Shown here: in pieces, positions 9,985 through 24,135 of the stretch
Layout: every line of letters starts with the position of its first letter
Position numbering within the stretch: position 1 is the stretch's first letter
NCBI GenBank assembly: GCA_030323885.1
Contig: CM059186.1
Location: 167,521,417-167,585,416 of the forward strand
From: Branchipolynoe longqiensis
Lineage: Eukaryota > Annelida > Polychaeta > Phyllodocida > Polynoidae
Direction of reading: 5' to 3'
DNA: 64,000 nucleotides
Made by a program: the position numbers and the translations under genes
The notes under the pieces: model-generated
Databases searched by the model: none
Seen by the model: the letters and a program-made list of their open reading frames with translations, nothing else
Told to the model about the DNA's origin: nothing

Positions 9985-11522
9985 TAGGTCTGTAGCCACA
10001 AAAGGCCTGGCTTGCAAGCTCTGTTATGGAAACTCTGATGCCAACACACTGCCTCTCTCACACACTGTTATGCAAACCCTGATGCCAAGAGACTGTCTCT
10101 GTCACACGCTGCTATGTAAACCCTGATGTCAACCCACTGCCTCTCTCACACATTGCTATGTAAACCCTGATGTCAACACACTGCCTCTCTCCCACACTGA
10201 TATGTAAACCCTGATGCCAACACACTGCCTCTCTCACACACTGTTATATAAATGCTGATGTCAACACACTGCCTGTCTCACACACTGATGTGTAAACCCT
10301 GATGCCAACAGACTGCCTCTATCACACACTGCTATATAAACCCTGATGTCAACACACTGCCTCTCTCAAACACTGCTATGTAAACCCTGATGTCAACACA
10401 CTGCCTCTCTCACGCACTGATATGTAAACCCTGATGCCAACACACTGCCTCTGTCATACACTGATATGTAAACCATGATGCCAACACACTGGCTCTCTCA
10501 AACACTGTTATGTAAACCCTGATGCCAACACACTGCCTCTCTCACACAATGTTATGTAAACCCTGATGCCAACACACTGCCTCTCTCACACACTGCTATG
10601 TATGTAACCCTGATGTCAACACACTGTCTCTGTCACACCCTGATATGTAAACCCTGATGTCAACACACTGCCTCTGTCACCCACTGACATGTAAACCCTG
10701 ATGTTGACACACTGTCTCTCTCAGACACTGATATGTAAACCCTGATGTCAACACACTGCCTCTCTCACACACTGTTATGTAAACCCTGATGTCAACACAC
10801 TGCCACTCTCACACACTGCTATGTAAACCCTGATGTCAACACACTGCCTCTGTCACACACTGATATGTAAACCCTGATGCCAACGCACTGCCTCTGTCAC
10901 ACACTGCTATGTAAACCCTGATATCGACACACTGCCTCTCTCAGACACTGCTATGTAAACCCTGATGCCAATACACTGCCTCTCTCACACACTGCTATGT
11001 AAACCCTAATGTTGACACACTGCCTCTCTCACACACTGATATGTAAACCATGATGCCAACACACTGCTTCTCTCACACACTGCTATGTAAACCTGCATGC
11101 CAACCCACTGCCTCTCTCACACACTGATATGTAAACCCCGATGCCAACACACTGCCTCTGTCACACACTGTTATGTAAACCCTGATGTCAACACACTGCC
11201 TCTCGCGCACACTGTTATGTAACCCTGATGCCAACACACTGCCTCTCTCACACACTGCTATGTAAGCCCTGATGCCAACACACTGCCTCTCTCACACACT
11301 GCTATGTAACCCTGATGCCAACACACTGCCTCTCTCACACACTGCTATGTAAACCCTGATGTCAACACACTGCCTCTCTCACACACTGTTATGTAACACT
11401 GATGCCAACACACTGCCTCTCTCACACACTGCTATGTAAGCCCTGATGCCAACACACTGCCTCTCTCACATACTGCTGTTTAAACTCTGATGCCAATACA
11501 CTGCCTCTCTCACACACTGCTC
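9985..11522. repeat. 44-bp tandem repeat, about 35 copies
   Basis: The unit reads TGATGCCAACACACTGCCTC, TCTCACACACTG, CTATGTAAACCC. Start points at 10,520 and 10,564 give a 44-bp period. Variants are mainly GCC/GTC and CTATG/TTATG/ATATG. The repeat ends near 11,522 in unrelated CT-rich DNA. Confidence 0.95.
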
Positions 11523-11794
11523 TATCCCAGCTTCTCTGCCCTACCCAAACCTCATCTCACACTTCCTTCACTTCTGCATCACTTCTTTCCCGCGCTGTCC
11601 CAGGCCCGATCCTTCACCGTGTGAAGCAGTATGTCAGTATTATCAGTATAGGGCCGTGTCTGACACGACACGGCCTACTTACATATATCATACACAAACA
11701 TGTCACCCGTCCGTGTATCCAGACACCACCGGGTAATGCCAGCAGTGGGTGCCCGATATGCAGATTCAGACCCACTCACTCTGCAGTATTAACT
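11523..11794. other. low-copy sequence, no gene seen
   Basis: CT-rich at the start, then mixed. An open frame at 11,621-11,908 runs into a SINE and has no recognisable domain. Confidence 0.5.
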
Positions 11795-12005
11795 GAAGTT
11801 TGTAAGTGTCATGTGGATGCTGAAAATAGGAAATATTGCGTCTCGAGCGAGAATCGGACCCACATATTTTGCATTCAGGGTCAGTGTGCTAATCATCACA
11901 CCACCTAGGCTCACCGATGTTACCACCCTACCCACGCCTACCTGTCTATGCGGCTCATTGCCTGAGAGGTCAGTGCATACTACTACATAACTGTTGGAGC
12001 TGTTC
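11795..12005 (-). mobile_element. SINE-B copy (tRNA-headed)
   Basis: On the minus strand a tRNA-like head is visible: GAGCCTAGGTGGTGTGATGA (A-box region), then GGGTCCGATTCTCGC (B-box-like). The neighbouring body CCTACCCACGCCTACCTGTC and GCTCATTGCCTGAGAGGTCA also occurs at 30,440-30,735, so these are two copies of one family. Confidence 0.75.
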
Positions 12006-12290
12006 AAGGGACTTGATAAGCCATTTAGCCAATCAATTGAAAGTTGTTTTAGCTTTGGTAGACGCAAATTATAATGTATTTATGCATCGGAGCAACTATT
12101 GCCCAATTCTCAAAGGTGATAGTTGTTGGATTTGCATCTCAGTTTCTAACTTCTCAGAAAAAGTTCATAGTAAAGAATGTTTATAGTTTCATCACATCCC
12201 CACGAAATATCCTCACATTAGACACAGGCCAGTCAGCGGGGTTCACGGGTATATATTAAGTGTCGTTGCATTCCGGCGGGTTCATGTGTA
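12006..12290. other. low-copy sequence, no gene seen
   Basis: AT-rich DNA between a SINE and a hexamer array. Overlapping short open frames have no recognisable domain. Confidence 0.5.
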
Positions 12291-12291
12291 C

Positions 12292-12509
12292 ACCCTCACC
12301 CTCACCCACACCCACATCCACACCCACGCCCACGCCCACGTCCACGCCCACGCCCATGCCCACGCCCACGCCCACGCCCACGCTCACGCCCAAGCCCACG
12401 CCCAAGCCCACGCCCACGCCCACGCCCACGCCCACACCCACGCCCACGCCCACGCCCATGCCCACGCCGGCGCCCACACCCACACCCACACCCACACCCA
12501 CACCCACGC
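12292..12509. repeat. hexamer repeat (CCCACG)n with CCCACA edges
   Basis: About 36 copies. The edges are CCCACA/CCCTCA and the core CCCACG. Threonine-proline and histidine-alanine dipeptide open frames through it are by-products of the 6-bp unit. Confidence 0.95.
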
Positions 12510-12651
12510 TTGCTTGTCTGCCATCCTGTCCCATCGCCTTATCTCTGTCCACTATCTCACCCTCAGTCCGCCAACATCAGTGCCAGCCTTATCGCTGATT
12601 CACAATCACTGCATCCCCAGTCTATAAATAACTCGCCCTCATCTACGGTCG

Positions 12652-12949
12652 GTCGGTTGTTGGAGATTTACGTCCTGGCAACAGCTAAGGTCATATCATG
12701 ACAGGTATCGACTTGTGACATTGCACATTCATGGCGACTCTATAAGTCAGGCAGCCCACACAATTATATCCGGATATCCCACTCATTCACATTATCCTGA
12801 CACTGCCCTATCCTATTAATGCCGAGTGGCAGACTAGGAAGCAACAAGTATCAATTTGATGAGTTATTGTTTTGACTCGAGCTGGAACCAAATTCCTGAT
12901 CTCCCGCACGGGAGGCCTACATTGTACCGATTCGGCCACCGCGCCCGGT
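12652..12949 (-). mobile_element. SINE-A, near full length
   Basis: Starts at the tail (CGGTTGTTGGAGATTTACGT) and ends at the tRNA-like head (GATTCGGCCACCGCGCCCGG). All body blocks are present in minus orientation, including CCTATCCTATTAATGCCGAG and AAGCAACAAGTATCAATTT. Confidence 0.88.
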
Positions 12950-13264
12950 CCCTCATATACGGGAGCTGTCTATAGAAGACAAACACGCAAACCAAATGTC
13001 CCCCTTGTTCGGAGCCAGACCCGCCCTCAACGCACCCTGAATGCGGAGTGTAGGGGCGGGGGGGCGGGGGCGGAGTGCTTCGTTTTATTGAATTCTCTCC
13101 GGTAGTTGGGCCTTAAACGCGATGCTTTGTTACGTGTTGAGGAGGCGAGGTGGCAGTGGGATGGGCCCGGGGACCAGTGCGCAGTGTGGATCCAAGTAGA
13201 GCTCGTAATTCTAGATCATTAACCGCATATATTGTCAGGGTCAAACCATGGCTGATTCCATTTA
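12950..13264. other. low-copy sequence, no gene seen
   Basis: Contains a short G-rich run at about 13,050. No gene or element recognised. Confidence 0.5.
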
Positions 13265-13810
13265 GTAGATACACTCTCACCCACAACTCTGCCTCATTCC
13301 AGTATACAAACACTCTCCAAAACAACTCTACCTTAGTCCAGTAGATATACACTCAACTGTACCTTCTTCCTCTACATACACACTCTCCCCCCACAACTCT
13401 CCCTCAGTCTACTATATATACACTCTCCACCATAACTATCCTTCAGTCCACTACATACACACTCTCCCCCCCCACAACTCTCCCTCAGTCTACTATATAT
13501 ACACTCTCCACCAGAACTATCCTTCAATCCACTACATACACACTCTCCCCCCATAACCCTCCCTCAGTCTACTATATATATACACTCTCCACCATAACTA
13601 TCATTCAGTCCACTACATACACATTCTCCCCCCACAACTCTCCCTCAGTCTACTCCATATACACTCTCCACCATAACTATCCTTCAGTCTACTACTCTCC
13701 GCACTCTCCCCAAAGTCTACTACTCTACGCACTCTCCCCAAAGAACTCTCCCTTATTCCCTACATATACACTCTCCACCCCAACTCCCCCTCATTAACCA
13801 CATATATACT
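13265..13810. repeat. about 40-bp repeat arranged as 80-bp dimers
   Basis: CCCTCAGTCTACTATATATA alternates with a CCTTCAGTCCACTACATACA half-unit. The dimer start recurs at 13,401, 13,482, 13,561 and 13,642, about 80 bp apart. The outer copies are looser. Confidence 0.88.
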
Positions 13811-14225
13811 CCCACACCCATCTCTGTTGAACTGTTTCGAACGTGGATGATGTGTGAATAACTGATGTCCTTCCCTCTTCACATAATCACTTCTCTAGAC
13901 CTACCAAGGTGCTAGCTTATGACTGGCCCTATACGTTCTCTAAGGCTAACATATCATGTGTGTGAGAAGCCATTATACTCTCAATGTCTCCCTTCCTTTG
14001 TCTTGTACTGCACCAGTTTTTCGGTCTTTTGTAAACAGTGTAAATAATGGCACCAACAATATCTGGAAACATCGGCACGGCAGAGAAAAAACATTTTGCT
14101 CAGACAGATAAATTATTAAGCAAACAAACAAAAAGAACTCTCTGCTAATCCAGCCGTAATCCATACAATCACTATCCCCCCACATTCTCCACTGCACACT
14201 CAATCCCCCCTCCACACGTCATCCA
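13811..14225. other. low-copy sequence, no gene seen
   Basis: Mixed AT-rich DNA. A short minus-strand open frame of 80 codons has no recognisable domain. Confidence 0.5.
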
Positions 14226-14760
14226 CGAGACAGTCAGTCACTCTCCCTCCACATCATTCTTCTACCTAAGCACATCCCCCACATCATTACACTCAATGCC
14301 CGCTCTCCCTCTACATCATTCTTCTACCTAAGCACATTCCCCACATCATTCCACTCAATGCCCACTCTCCCTCAACATCATTCTTCTACCTAAGCACATC
14401 CCCACATCATTCCACTCAATGCCCAGTCTCCCTCTACATCAGTCTTCTACATAAGCACATCCCCCACATCATTACACTCAATGTCCACTCTCCCTCTACA
14501 TCATTCTTCTACCTAAGCAAATTCCCCACATCATTACACTCAATGCCCACTCTCCGTCTACATCATTCTTCTACATACGCACATTCCCCACATCATTCCA
14601 CTCAATGCCCACTCTCCCTCTACATCATTCTTCTACCTAAGCACATTCCCCACATCATTACACTCAATGCCCACTCTCCCTTTACATCATTCTTCTACCT
14701 AAGCACATTCCCCCACATCATTCCACTCAACACGTACTCTCCCTCCACATACTTGTTCTG
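14226..14760. repeat. 62-bp tandem repeat, about 8 copies
   Basis: The unit contains CATTCTTCTACCTAAGCACA and ATTCCACTCAATGCCCACTC. Starts at 14,317 and 14,379 give 62 bp. Confidence 0.92.
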
Positions 14761-14944
14761 ACCACGCACTCGCCCCCATATCATTCCCCTACACACCCAT
14801 TCTTCCCTCCACACCCCCGCATCATCCCCTACACCCAACCCACATCATCCACTAAACACTCACTCTCCCCTCACATCATTCCACTACTCCCAAACTCTCC
14901 CCCATATCATTCCCCTACATATCCCCTCCCCCACATCACCCACT
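14761..14944. repeat. transition zone between 62-bp and 28-bp arrays
   Basis: Loose ATCATTCCCCTACACACCC- and ATCATCCACTAAACACTCAC-like pieces grade from the 62-bp repeat into the 28-bp satellite. It looks like an ancestral edge of the satellite. Confidence 0.65.
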
Positions 14945-17900
14945 AGACACCCACACCACGTTATCATCCACTACACACCCACACCACGTTATCATCCACT
15001 ACACACCCACACCACGTTATCATCCACTACACACCCACACCACGTTATCATCCACTACACACCCACACCACGTTATCATCCACTACACACCCACACCACG
15101 TTATCATCCACTACACACCCACACCACGTTATCATCCACTACACACCCACACCACGTTATCATCCACTACACACCCACACCACGTTATCATCCACTACAC
15201 ACCCACACCACGTTATCATCCACTACACACCCACACCACGTTATCACCCACTACACACCCACACCACGTTATCATCCACTACACACCCACACCACGTTAT
15301 CATCCACTACACACCCACACCACGTTATCATCCACTACACACCCACACCACGTTATCACCCACCCCACCCTTATCTCACTACAACCACCCACGTTCACCA
15401 CTACACACCCACACCACGTTATCATCCACTACACACCCACACCACGTTATCACCCACTACACACCCACACCACGTTATCATCCACTACACACCCACACCA
15501 CGTTATCATCCACTACACACCCACACCACGTTATCATCCACTACACACCCACACCACGTTATCATCCACTACACACCCACACCACGTTATCATCCACTAC
15601 ACACCCACACCACGTTATCATCCACTACACACCCCACCACGTTATCATCCACTACACACCCACACCACGTTATCACCCACTACACACCCACCCACGTTAT
15701 CACCCACTACACACCCACACCACTTATCATCCACTACACACCCACACCACGTTATCATCCACTACACACCCAACACGTTATCATCACTACACACCCACAC
15801 CACGTTATCATCCACTACACACCCACACCACGTTATCATCCACTACACACCCACACCAGTTATCACCACTACACACCCACACCACGTTATCACCCACTAC
15901 ACACCCACACCACGTTATCATCCACTACACACCCACACCACGTTATCATCCACTACACACCCACACCACGTTATCATCCACTACACACCCACACCACGTT
16001 ATCATCCACTACACACCCACACCACGTTATCATCCACTACACACCCACACCACGTTATCATCCACTACACACCCACACCACGTTATCATCCACTACACAC
16101 CCACACCACGTTTCATCCACACACACCCACACAGTTATCATCCACTACACACCCACACCACGTTATATCCTACACACCCACACCACGTTATCATCCACTA
16201 CACACCCACACCACGTTATCATCCACTACACACCACCACGTTATATCACTACACACCCACACCACGTTATCATCCCTACACACCACACCCGTTATCATCC
16301 ACTACACACCACACCACGTTATCATCCACTACACACCCACACCACTTATATCCATACACCCCACACCACGTTATCATCACTACACACCCACACCACGTTA
16401 TCATCCACTACACACCCACACCACGTTATCATCCACTACACACCCACACCACGTTATCATCCACTACACACCCACACCACGTTATCATCCACTACACACC
16501 CACACCACGTTATCATCCACTACACACCCACACCACGTTATCATCCACTACACACCCACACCACGTTATCATCCACTACACACCCACACCACGTTATCAT
16601 CCACTACACACCCACACCACGTTATCACCCACTACACACCCACACCACGTTATCATCCACTACACACCCACACCACGTTATCATCCACCCCACACAGACC
16701 CCCACTACAGTTATCACCACACTACACACCCACACCACGTATCACCCACTACACACCCACACCACGTTACTCCATCCACTACACACCCCACACGCAGACG
16801 TTATCACCCACTACAACACCCACACCACATTATCACCCACCCACACACCCACACACCACGTTATCCACCCACTCACACACCCACACCACGTTATCATCCA
16901 CTACACACCCACACGCACGTTACATCCACTACACACACACAACACCACTCCACGTTATCATGCCACTACACACCCACACCACGTTAACACCCCCTACACA
17001 CCCACACCACGTTTATCATCCACTACACACCACACTCACGTTAATCATCCACTACACACTAACCTTCACAGACCACGGTATCACTACCCCACTACCACAA
17101 CCCACAACCACGTTATCATCCACTACACACCCACACCACGTTATCATCACACTACACACCCACACCACGTTATCACCCACTACCCAACCCACACCACGTT
17201 ATCATCCACCTACAACAGACCCACACCACGTTATCATCCACTACACACCGCACACCACGTTTAGACACATCCACTACAAACCCCACACCACTTATCACCC
17301 ACTACACACCACACGCACGTTATCATCCACTACCAACCCACATTACCACGTATCAAACCACTACACACCCACACACCTTTATCACCCACTTACAACACTC
17401 CACACCTAACGTTACATATCCACTACACACCCACACCACGTTTTATCATCCACTACACACCCACACACGTTATCATCCACTACACACCCACACCACGTTA
17501 TCATCCACTACCCACCCACACCACACGTTAATCATCCACACAACACCCACACACCACGTTACATCCACACACAACCATACCACGTTATATTATCACCCCA
17601 CTACACACCCACACCACGTATCATCCACTTCAACAACACCTCACCACGTTAATCATCACTCCACACTCACATAACCACGTTACATCACCACTACACACCC
17701 AGCACACCCACCGTTATCAGCCACTACACACTCACACCACGTTATCCATCCACTACACACCCACACCACATTAGTTTACATCCACTACACACCCACACCA
17801 CGTTAATCATTCCTACACACCCACACCACGTTATCATCCCTAACACACCCTCACCACGTTATCACTCCACTACACACACCCATACACGTTATCACCCACT

Positions 17901-20900
17901 ACACAACCAACACCGACAAGTTATCAACCACTACTCACCCACAACCACGTTATCATCCACTACACACACAACACCAGGTTTATCATCCACGATACACAGC
18001 ACCCCACACACGTTATCATCCACTACACCCACCCCCACGTTTATCATTCCACACATAAACATTCTTCCAAAACACCCACACAATCCACGTTTATCATCAC
18101 TACACACCCACACCACGTATATCTCCACTACACACCCCCACCACGTTATCACCCACTACACACCCTCACCCGGTTATCATCCACTAACACACCCACACAC
18201 GTTATCATCCTCTATCGCGCGATACCCACAACCACTTATCACCCACGATACACACCCACAACCACATTAATCAGACCACTACAACACGCCCCACCAATTA
18301 TATCATCCACTACACCACCCACACCACGTTATCATCCACTACACACCGCCCACCACGTTACATCACACCACCAACCCACACCACGTTACATCACCCACCA
18401 ACACAACCCACACCACGTTATCACCCACACACCCCCACACCACGGTTATACAATCCACTACACATTCCCACACCCACGTGTATCCATCCACTACACCCCC
18501 ACACCCAACGTTACTCATCCACTACACACCCACACCACGTTCATCATAGCCCTACACAGCCCGCGCACACACGTATCATCCACTACACACCCACACCACG
18601 TTATACATCCACTACAACACTCAAAACATCCACGTTATCACCCACTACACACTCACACCACGTTATCATCCACTAGTAACACACCCTCACCAATGTTACA
18701 CCCACTACACACCCACACTCACTTTTACTATCCACTACACCCCACACCCACTTGATCACCCACTACACACCCACACCACGTAACATCCACTACACACCCC
18801 ACACCACGTCTCATCCACTAGCACACACCACCACCACGTTATCATCCACGTACACACCCACACCCGTATATCATCCATACAACACCCACACCACGTTTAT
18901 CCATCCACTACAACAACCCGCACACCACGGTTAGTCACCTCACTACACACTCACACCAGCGTTATCATCCACTATACAACACCCACACCACGTTATCACC
19001 CACTACACACCCACACCACGTTATATCATCCAACTACACACCCCACACCACGTTATCCACCCACTACACAGCAGCACACCACGTTCTAATATCCACTACA
19101 CACCCCACACCACGTTATCATCCACTACACACACATCACCACGTTATCATCCACTACACAACCCCACACCACGTTATCATCCACTATTTAAGCCACACCC
19201 ACACACACGTTATCATCCACTACACACACCACACCACGTTATCAACCACTACAACACCCACACCAACGTTATCCCCACTACACAACCCAACAATCACGTT
19301 ATTCATCCACTACACACCCACATCCACCGTTATCACACCCACCACACACCACACCACGTTATCAATCCACTACACACACCCACACCACGTTATCATCCCT
19401 ACACACCCACACCACGTTATCATCCACCTTAAACACACCCACACCACGTTATCATCCATTACAACACTCACACCACGATATCATCCACTACACACTCACA
19501 CCACGTTATCCACCACTACACAACCCCACAGCCGATACCAACGATATCATCCATACAACACCCACAACCACCACTTATCATGCCACTATACACACCCACA
19601 CCACGTTATCATTCCACTACACACCCACACCACGTATCACCCACCACACACCCACACCACGTTATCACCCCACTAACACTACCACACCACGTTATCACCC
19701 ACTACACGAAACCCCACACCACGTTATCATCCACTACACACACACACAACGTATCACCCATCATACAACACCCACACCACATTATCACCTCATCTCACAC
19801 ACCCACACCACGTTATCACCCCACTACTAACACCCAAACCACAGTTATCATCCACTACACACCCACACCACGTTATCATCCACTACACACCCACTCCACG
19901 TTATCATCCACTACACACCCACACCACTTTATCACCCCCTACACACACACACCACACATTATCATCCACTACACACCCACACCACGTTATCATCCACTAC
20001 ACACCCACACCACGTTACACCCCTACACTTCCCACACCCGACACCAACGTTTATCATCCACTACACACCCCACCACGTTATCACCACTACGACACCAACA
20101 CCACTTATCACCCACTACACATACACTCCTCACCACGTTATCATCCACTAAACACCCCACACCACGTTATCATCCACTACACACCCACACCACTTTTAAC
20201 ATCCACTACACCCCCACACCACTTATCCCCACCTACACACCCACAACCACGTTATCATCCACTACACACCCTACTACCACGTTATCACCCCTACACACAC
20301 CACACCACGGTTATCACCCACAATTACAACCCCCACACCACGTTATCATACCACTATCTCACACCCACATACCCGTTAATCATACCACTACACACCCAAC
20401 ACCACGATATCATCCACTACACACCCACACCACGTATCATCCACTACACACCCACACCACGTTTTCATCCCCTACACACCCACACCACGTTATCATCCAC
20501 TCTCACACCCATACCACGTTAATACACCGCGCACTACAAACCCACACCACGTTATCATCCACTACACACCACAAATTATCCACTTATCATTCCACTACAC
20601 CTCACACCCTTATCACCCACTACACACCCACACCGTACGTTATCCTCCACTAAATCACACACACCACGTTATCATCCACCTACAACACCCACACCACGTA
20701 TCCTACCACTACCACAGCACCCACGCACCGACATTATCAATCCCCACTTACACACCCACACCACGTTATCATCCACTACACACCCACACCACGTTATCAT
20801 CCACTACACACCCACACCACGTTATCATCCACTACACACCCACACCACGTTATCATCCACTACACACCCACACCACGTTATCATCCACTACACACCCACA

Positions 20901-21262
20901 CCACGTTATCATCCACTACACACCCACACCACGTTATCATCCACTACACACCCACACCACGTTATCACCACTACACACCCACACCACGTTATCATCCACT
21001 ACACACCCACACCACGTTATCATCCACTACACACCCCACACCACGTTATCATCCAGTAACACACCCACACCACGTTATCATCCACTACACACCCACACCA
21101 CGTTATCATCCACTACACACCCACACCACGTTATCATCCACTACCACACCCACACCACGTTATCATCCACTACACACCCACACCACGTTATCATCCACTA
21201 CACACCCATACCACGTTATCATCCACTACACACCCACACCACGTTATCATCCACTACACACT
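14945..21262. repeat. 28-bp satellite array, 6.3 kb
   Basis: The unit is ACACCCACACCACGTTATCA followed by TCCACTAC, in roughly 225 copies. Copies are nearly identical at about 14,950-16,100, 16,390-16,690 and 20,755-21,262. They carry very many one-base insertions and deletions at about 16,700-20,750. No coding is supported; open frames such as 19,580-20,653 simply follow the repeat. Confidence 0.97.
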
Positions 21263-21340
21263 CACTCTCCCCTCACTTCACTACCGGGAATCTGCAGCAC
21301 AGCCGTCTGCATCCACCTCACTCCATTCCCTCCCTCTACC
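21263..21340. other. short spacer
   Basis: Low-copy boundary between the satellite and the C-rich tract. Confidence 0.5.
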
Positions 21341-21738
21341 CACCTCCCCGCCCCGCCCTGCCCCGCCCCCCTCATCGCCCTCTTCCGTCCCACCCCTCTG
21401 CCCACTGCCCCGCCCCGCCCCGCCCCGCCCCGCCCCGCCCCGCCCCGCCCCGCCTCGCCCCGTCCCGCCTCGCCCCGTCCCGTCCCGCCTCGCCCCGTCC
21501 CGACCCGCCCCGGGCCGTCCCGCCCCTACCCGCCCAGTCCCGCCCCGCCCCTCCCCGCCCCTCCCCGCCCCTCCTCGCCCCGCCCCGCCCCGCCCCGCCT
21601 CGCCCCGTCCCTCCTCGCCCCGTCCCGTCCCGCCCCGGGCCGTCCCGCCCCTACCCGCCCCGTCCCGCCCGCACCTCCCCGCCCCTCCTCGCCCCGACCC
21701 GCCTCGCCCCGCACCTCCTCGCCCGTCCCCGCCCGGTA
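21341..21738. repeat. C-rich tract (CCCCG)n / CCCCGTCCCGCCT
   Basis: Nearly pure CCCCG pentamers at 21,410-21,450, then larger mixed units. A block around GGGCCGTCCCGCCCCTACCC appears twice (about 21,510 and 21,640). Strong G-quadruplex potential on the minus strand. Confidence 0.92.
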
Positions 21739-22030
21739 TTGACCAGCCGAGATAGCGGTGACGGGCTGTGTTGGCGGGCCTGCACCTAGAGAATCCATTC
21801 CCGGCTTGTTATTCTATTTATCCGACATAGAACTATCCACATCGTCCGTCCATCACACGCCCAGCCACGCGTCAATTTCAATACCGCCATTTACTGTCCA
21901 GTCATCAAACTCACTCCCGCCACAAAGTATTTATTCAGAAGCGAGTTTTCAGACGGCAGTGACGTCGATGGTTTGTTAGTTAGACGTGGTGTGGCAGTTC
22001 CTTTCCTGGTCTCCTTCTAAGCTGTTCTCA
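21739..22030. other. low-copy sequence, no gene seen
   Basis: Mixed DNA between two repeats. A 73-codon open frame at 21,758-21,979 has no recognisable domain. Confidence 0.5.
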
Positions 22031-22034
22031 TTAT

Positions 22035-22690
22035 CGAGTCAGCGGGACGCAAATCGGGAGACCAGGTCAGTGGGACTCAAATTGGGAAACCAGGTTAGCA
22101 GGCCACAACTCATAAGACCATGTCAGCGTGATTCAAATCGTAAGACCAGGTCAGTGGGACTCAAATCGGGAGACCAGATAGGCTGAACTGAAATCGGGAG
22201 AACAGCTTACGGGGACTCAACTTGGGAGACCAGGTTAGCGGGTCACAAATCGGGAGGGGTCAGCAGGATTCAATCGTAAGACCAGGTCAGTGGGACTCAA
22301 ATCGTCAGACCAGGATAGTGGGACTCAAATCGGGAGACCAGGTCAGTGGCACTCAAATCGCAAGACCAGATCAGTGGCACTCAAATCGGGAGACCAGGTC
22401 AGTAGGACTCAAATCGTAAGACCAATTCAGTGGGACTAAAATTGGGAGACCAGATAGGCTGAACTCAAATCGGGAGACCAGGTCAACATGATTCAATCGT
22501 AAGACGAGGTCGGTGGGATTCAAATCGTAAGACCAGGTAAGTGGGACTCAAATCGGGAGACCAGGTCATGGAATCTAAAATCGGTAGATCACATCAATGG
22601 GTTCCAAATCGGGAGACCGGATCATAGAACTTAAATTTGGTGAATCAGATCTAGAGGTCTCAAATACGGAGACCAGTTCGCCACATCTCA
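22035..22690. repeat. 28-bp tandem repeat unrelated to the satellite
   Basis: The unit GGGACTCAAATCGGGAGACC plus AGGTCAGT occurs about 23 times and decays toward the right. It has the same length as the satellite at 14.9-21.3 kb but no sequence likeness. Confidence 0.92.
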
Positions 22691-22724
22691 AATACAGATA
22701 CCTAGATATGTATATGGTTTGTAT

Positions 22725-23036
22725 GGTTGTTGGAGTTTTACGCCCTGGCGACATCTAAGATCATATCAGGACGGACACCACCTTGCGACAGGCACGTTTA
22801 TTATAGAGCTACCGCACTGGGAGACCAGGCCGCTGGAATCCTGACCTGATATTCCGCTCAGTCACACTATCCTGATACTCAGCTAACCAGTCCTTGTCCT
22901 ATCCTATTAATACCGAACGCCAGGGTAGGTAATGCCAAGTATCAATTTTGTAAGTCATTCGTTTGAGTCAGCCGGGATTCAAAGTCCCGACCTTTCACAG
23001 GGGAAGCATCCGCTCTACCGCTTCGACTAGCTCGTC
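22725..23036 (-). mobile_element. SINE-A, near full length
   Basis: The tail GGTTGTTGGAGTTTTACGCC is at the left and the tRNA-like head (CGCTCTACCGCTTCGAC) at the right. The B-box region is GGGATTCAAAGTCCC on the complementary orientation. The body order matches the family. Confidence 0.88.
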
Positions 23037-23059
23037 TGTCGCTAGATATAAGGTCACCT

Positions 23060-24135
23060 AGTCCCAGAGCTGTCCACATTTACACCCCCCCCCCACTCAC
23101 CCACCAATCCCCGACCGCTACTTACCCTCATACACACCCCAGCCCCCCACCTGCACCCCCACATACCCTCATCCCTCACCATTATCTGACAACCTCACAC
23201 CCTCACACCGCCACCAGTCCCTGGAATACCACCCACTACATCCGCACCGTCACAACTCCCCCCCCATTCACCCACCAATCCCCCACCGGCCACTTACCCT
23301 ACACAACACCCCAGCCCCCCAACCTCCACTCAACATACCCTCATCCCTCACCATTATCTGACAACCTCACACCCTCACACCGCCACCAGTCCCTGAATAC
23401 CACCCCCTACATCCGCACCGTCACAACCTCCCCCCCCATTCACCCACCAATCCCCCACCGCCACTTACCCTCACACACACCCAGCCCCCACCTCCACCTC
23501 CACCATAACCCTCAGCCTCACCATTATCTGAATACCTCACAACCTCACACCGCCACCAGTCCCTGAATACCACCCCCTACATCCGCACCGTCACAACCTC
23601 CCCCCCCACTCACCCACAATCCCTCACCGCCACTTACCCTCACACACACCCCAGCCCCCCCACCTCCACCTCACATACCCTCAGCCTCACCATTATCTGA
23701 CAACCTCACACCCTCACACCCCACCAGTCCCTGAATACCACCCCCTACATACGCACCGTCACAACCTCCCCCCCCCCCCCCCCCATTCACCCACCAATCC
23801 CCCAACGCCACTTACCCTCACACACACCCCAGCCCCCCACCTCCACCTCCACATACCCTCACCGCCTCACCATTATCTGACAACCTCACACCCCCACCAG
23901 TCCCTGATACCACCCACCTACATCCGCACCGTCACAACCTCCCCCCCCCCCACTCACCCACCAATCCCCGACCGCCACTTACCCTCATACACACCCCAGC
24001 CCCCCACCTCCACCTCCACATACCCTCATCCCTCACCATTATCTGACAACCTCACACCCTCACACCGCCACCAGTCCCTGAATACCACCCCCTACATCCG
24101 CATCCCCCCCTCCCCCCCCCTCACACACCCCCCAC
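23060..24135. repeat. 170-bp tandem repeat, six copies
   Basis: ATTATCTGAC-type anchors recur at 23,181, 23,353, 23,523, 23,692, 23,872 and 24,038, giving periods of 166-180 bp. Length differences are mainly in poly-C runs next to CACTCACCCACCAATCCCC. Confidence 0.93.

Noticed and set aside
12292..12509. Telomere-like hexamer array
   Set aside because: CCCACG is not the TTAGGG/CCCTAA animal telomere repeat and the tract is internal and short.
14945..21262. CRISPR array (28-bp regularly repeated unit)
   Set aside because: The units are directly adjacent with no unique spacers, and the window is eukaryotic.
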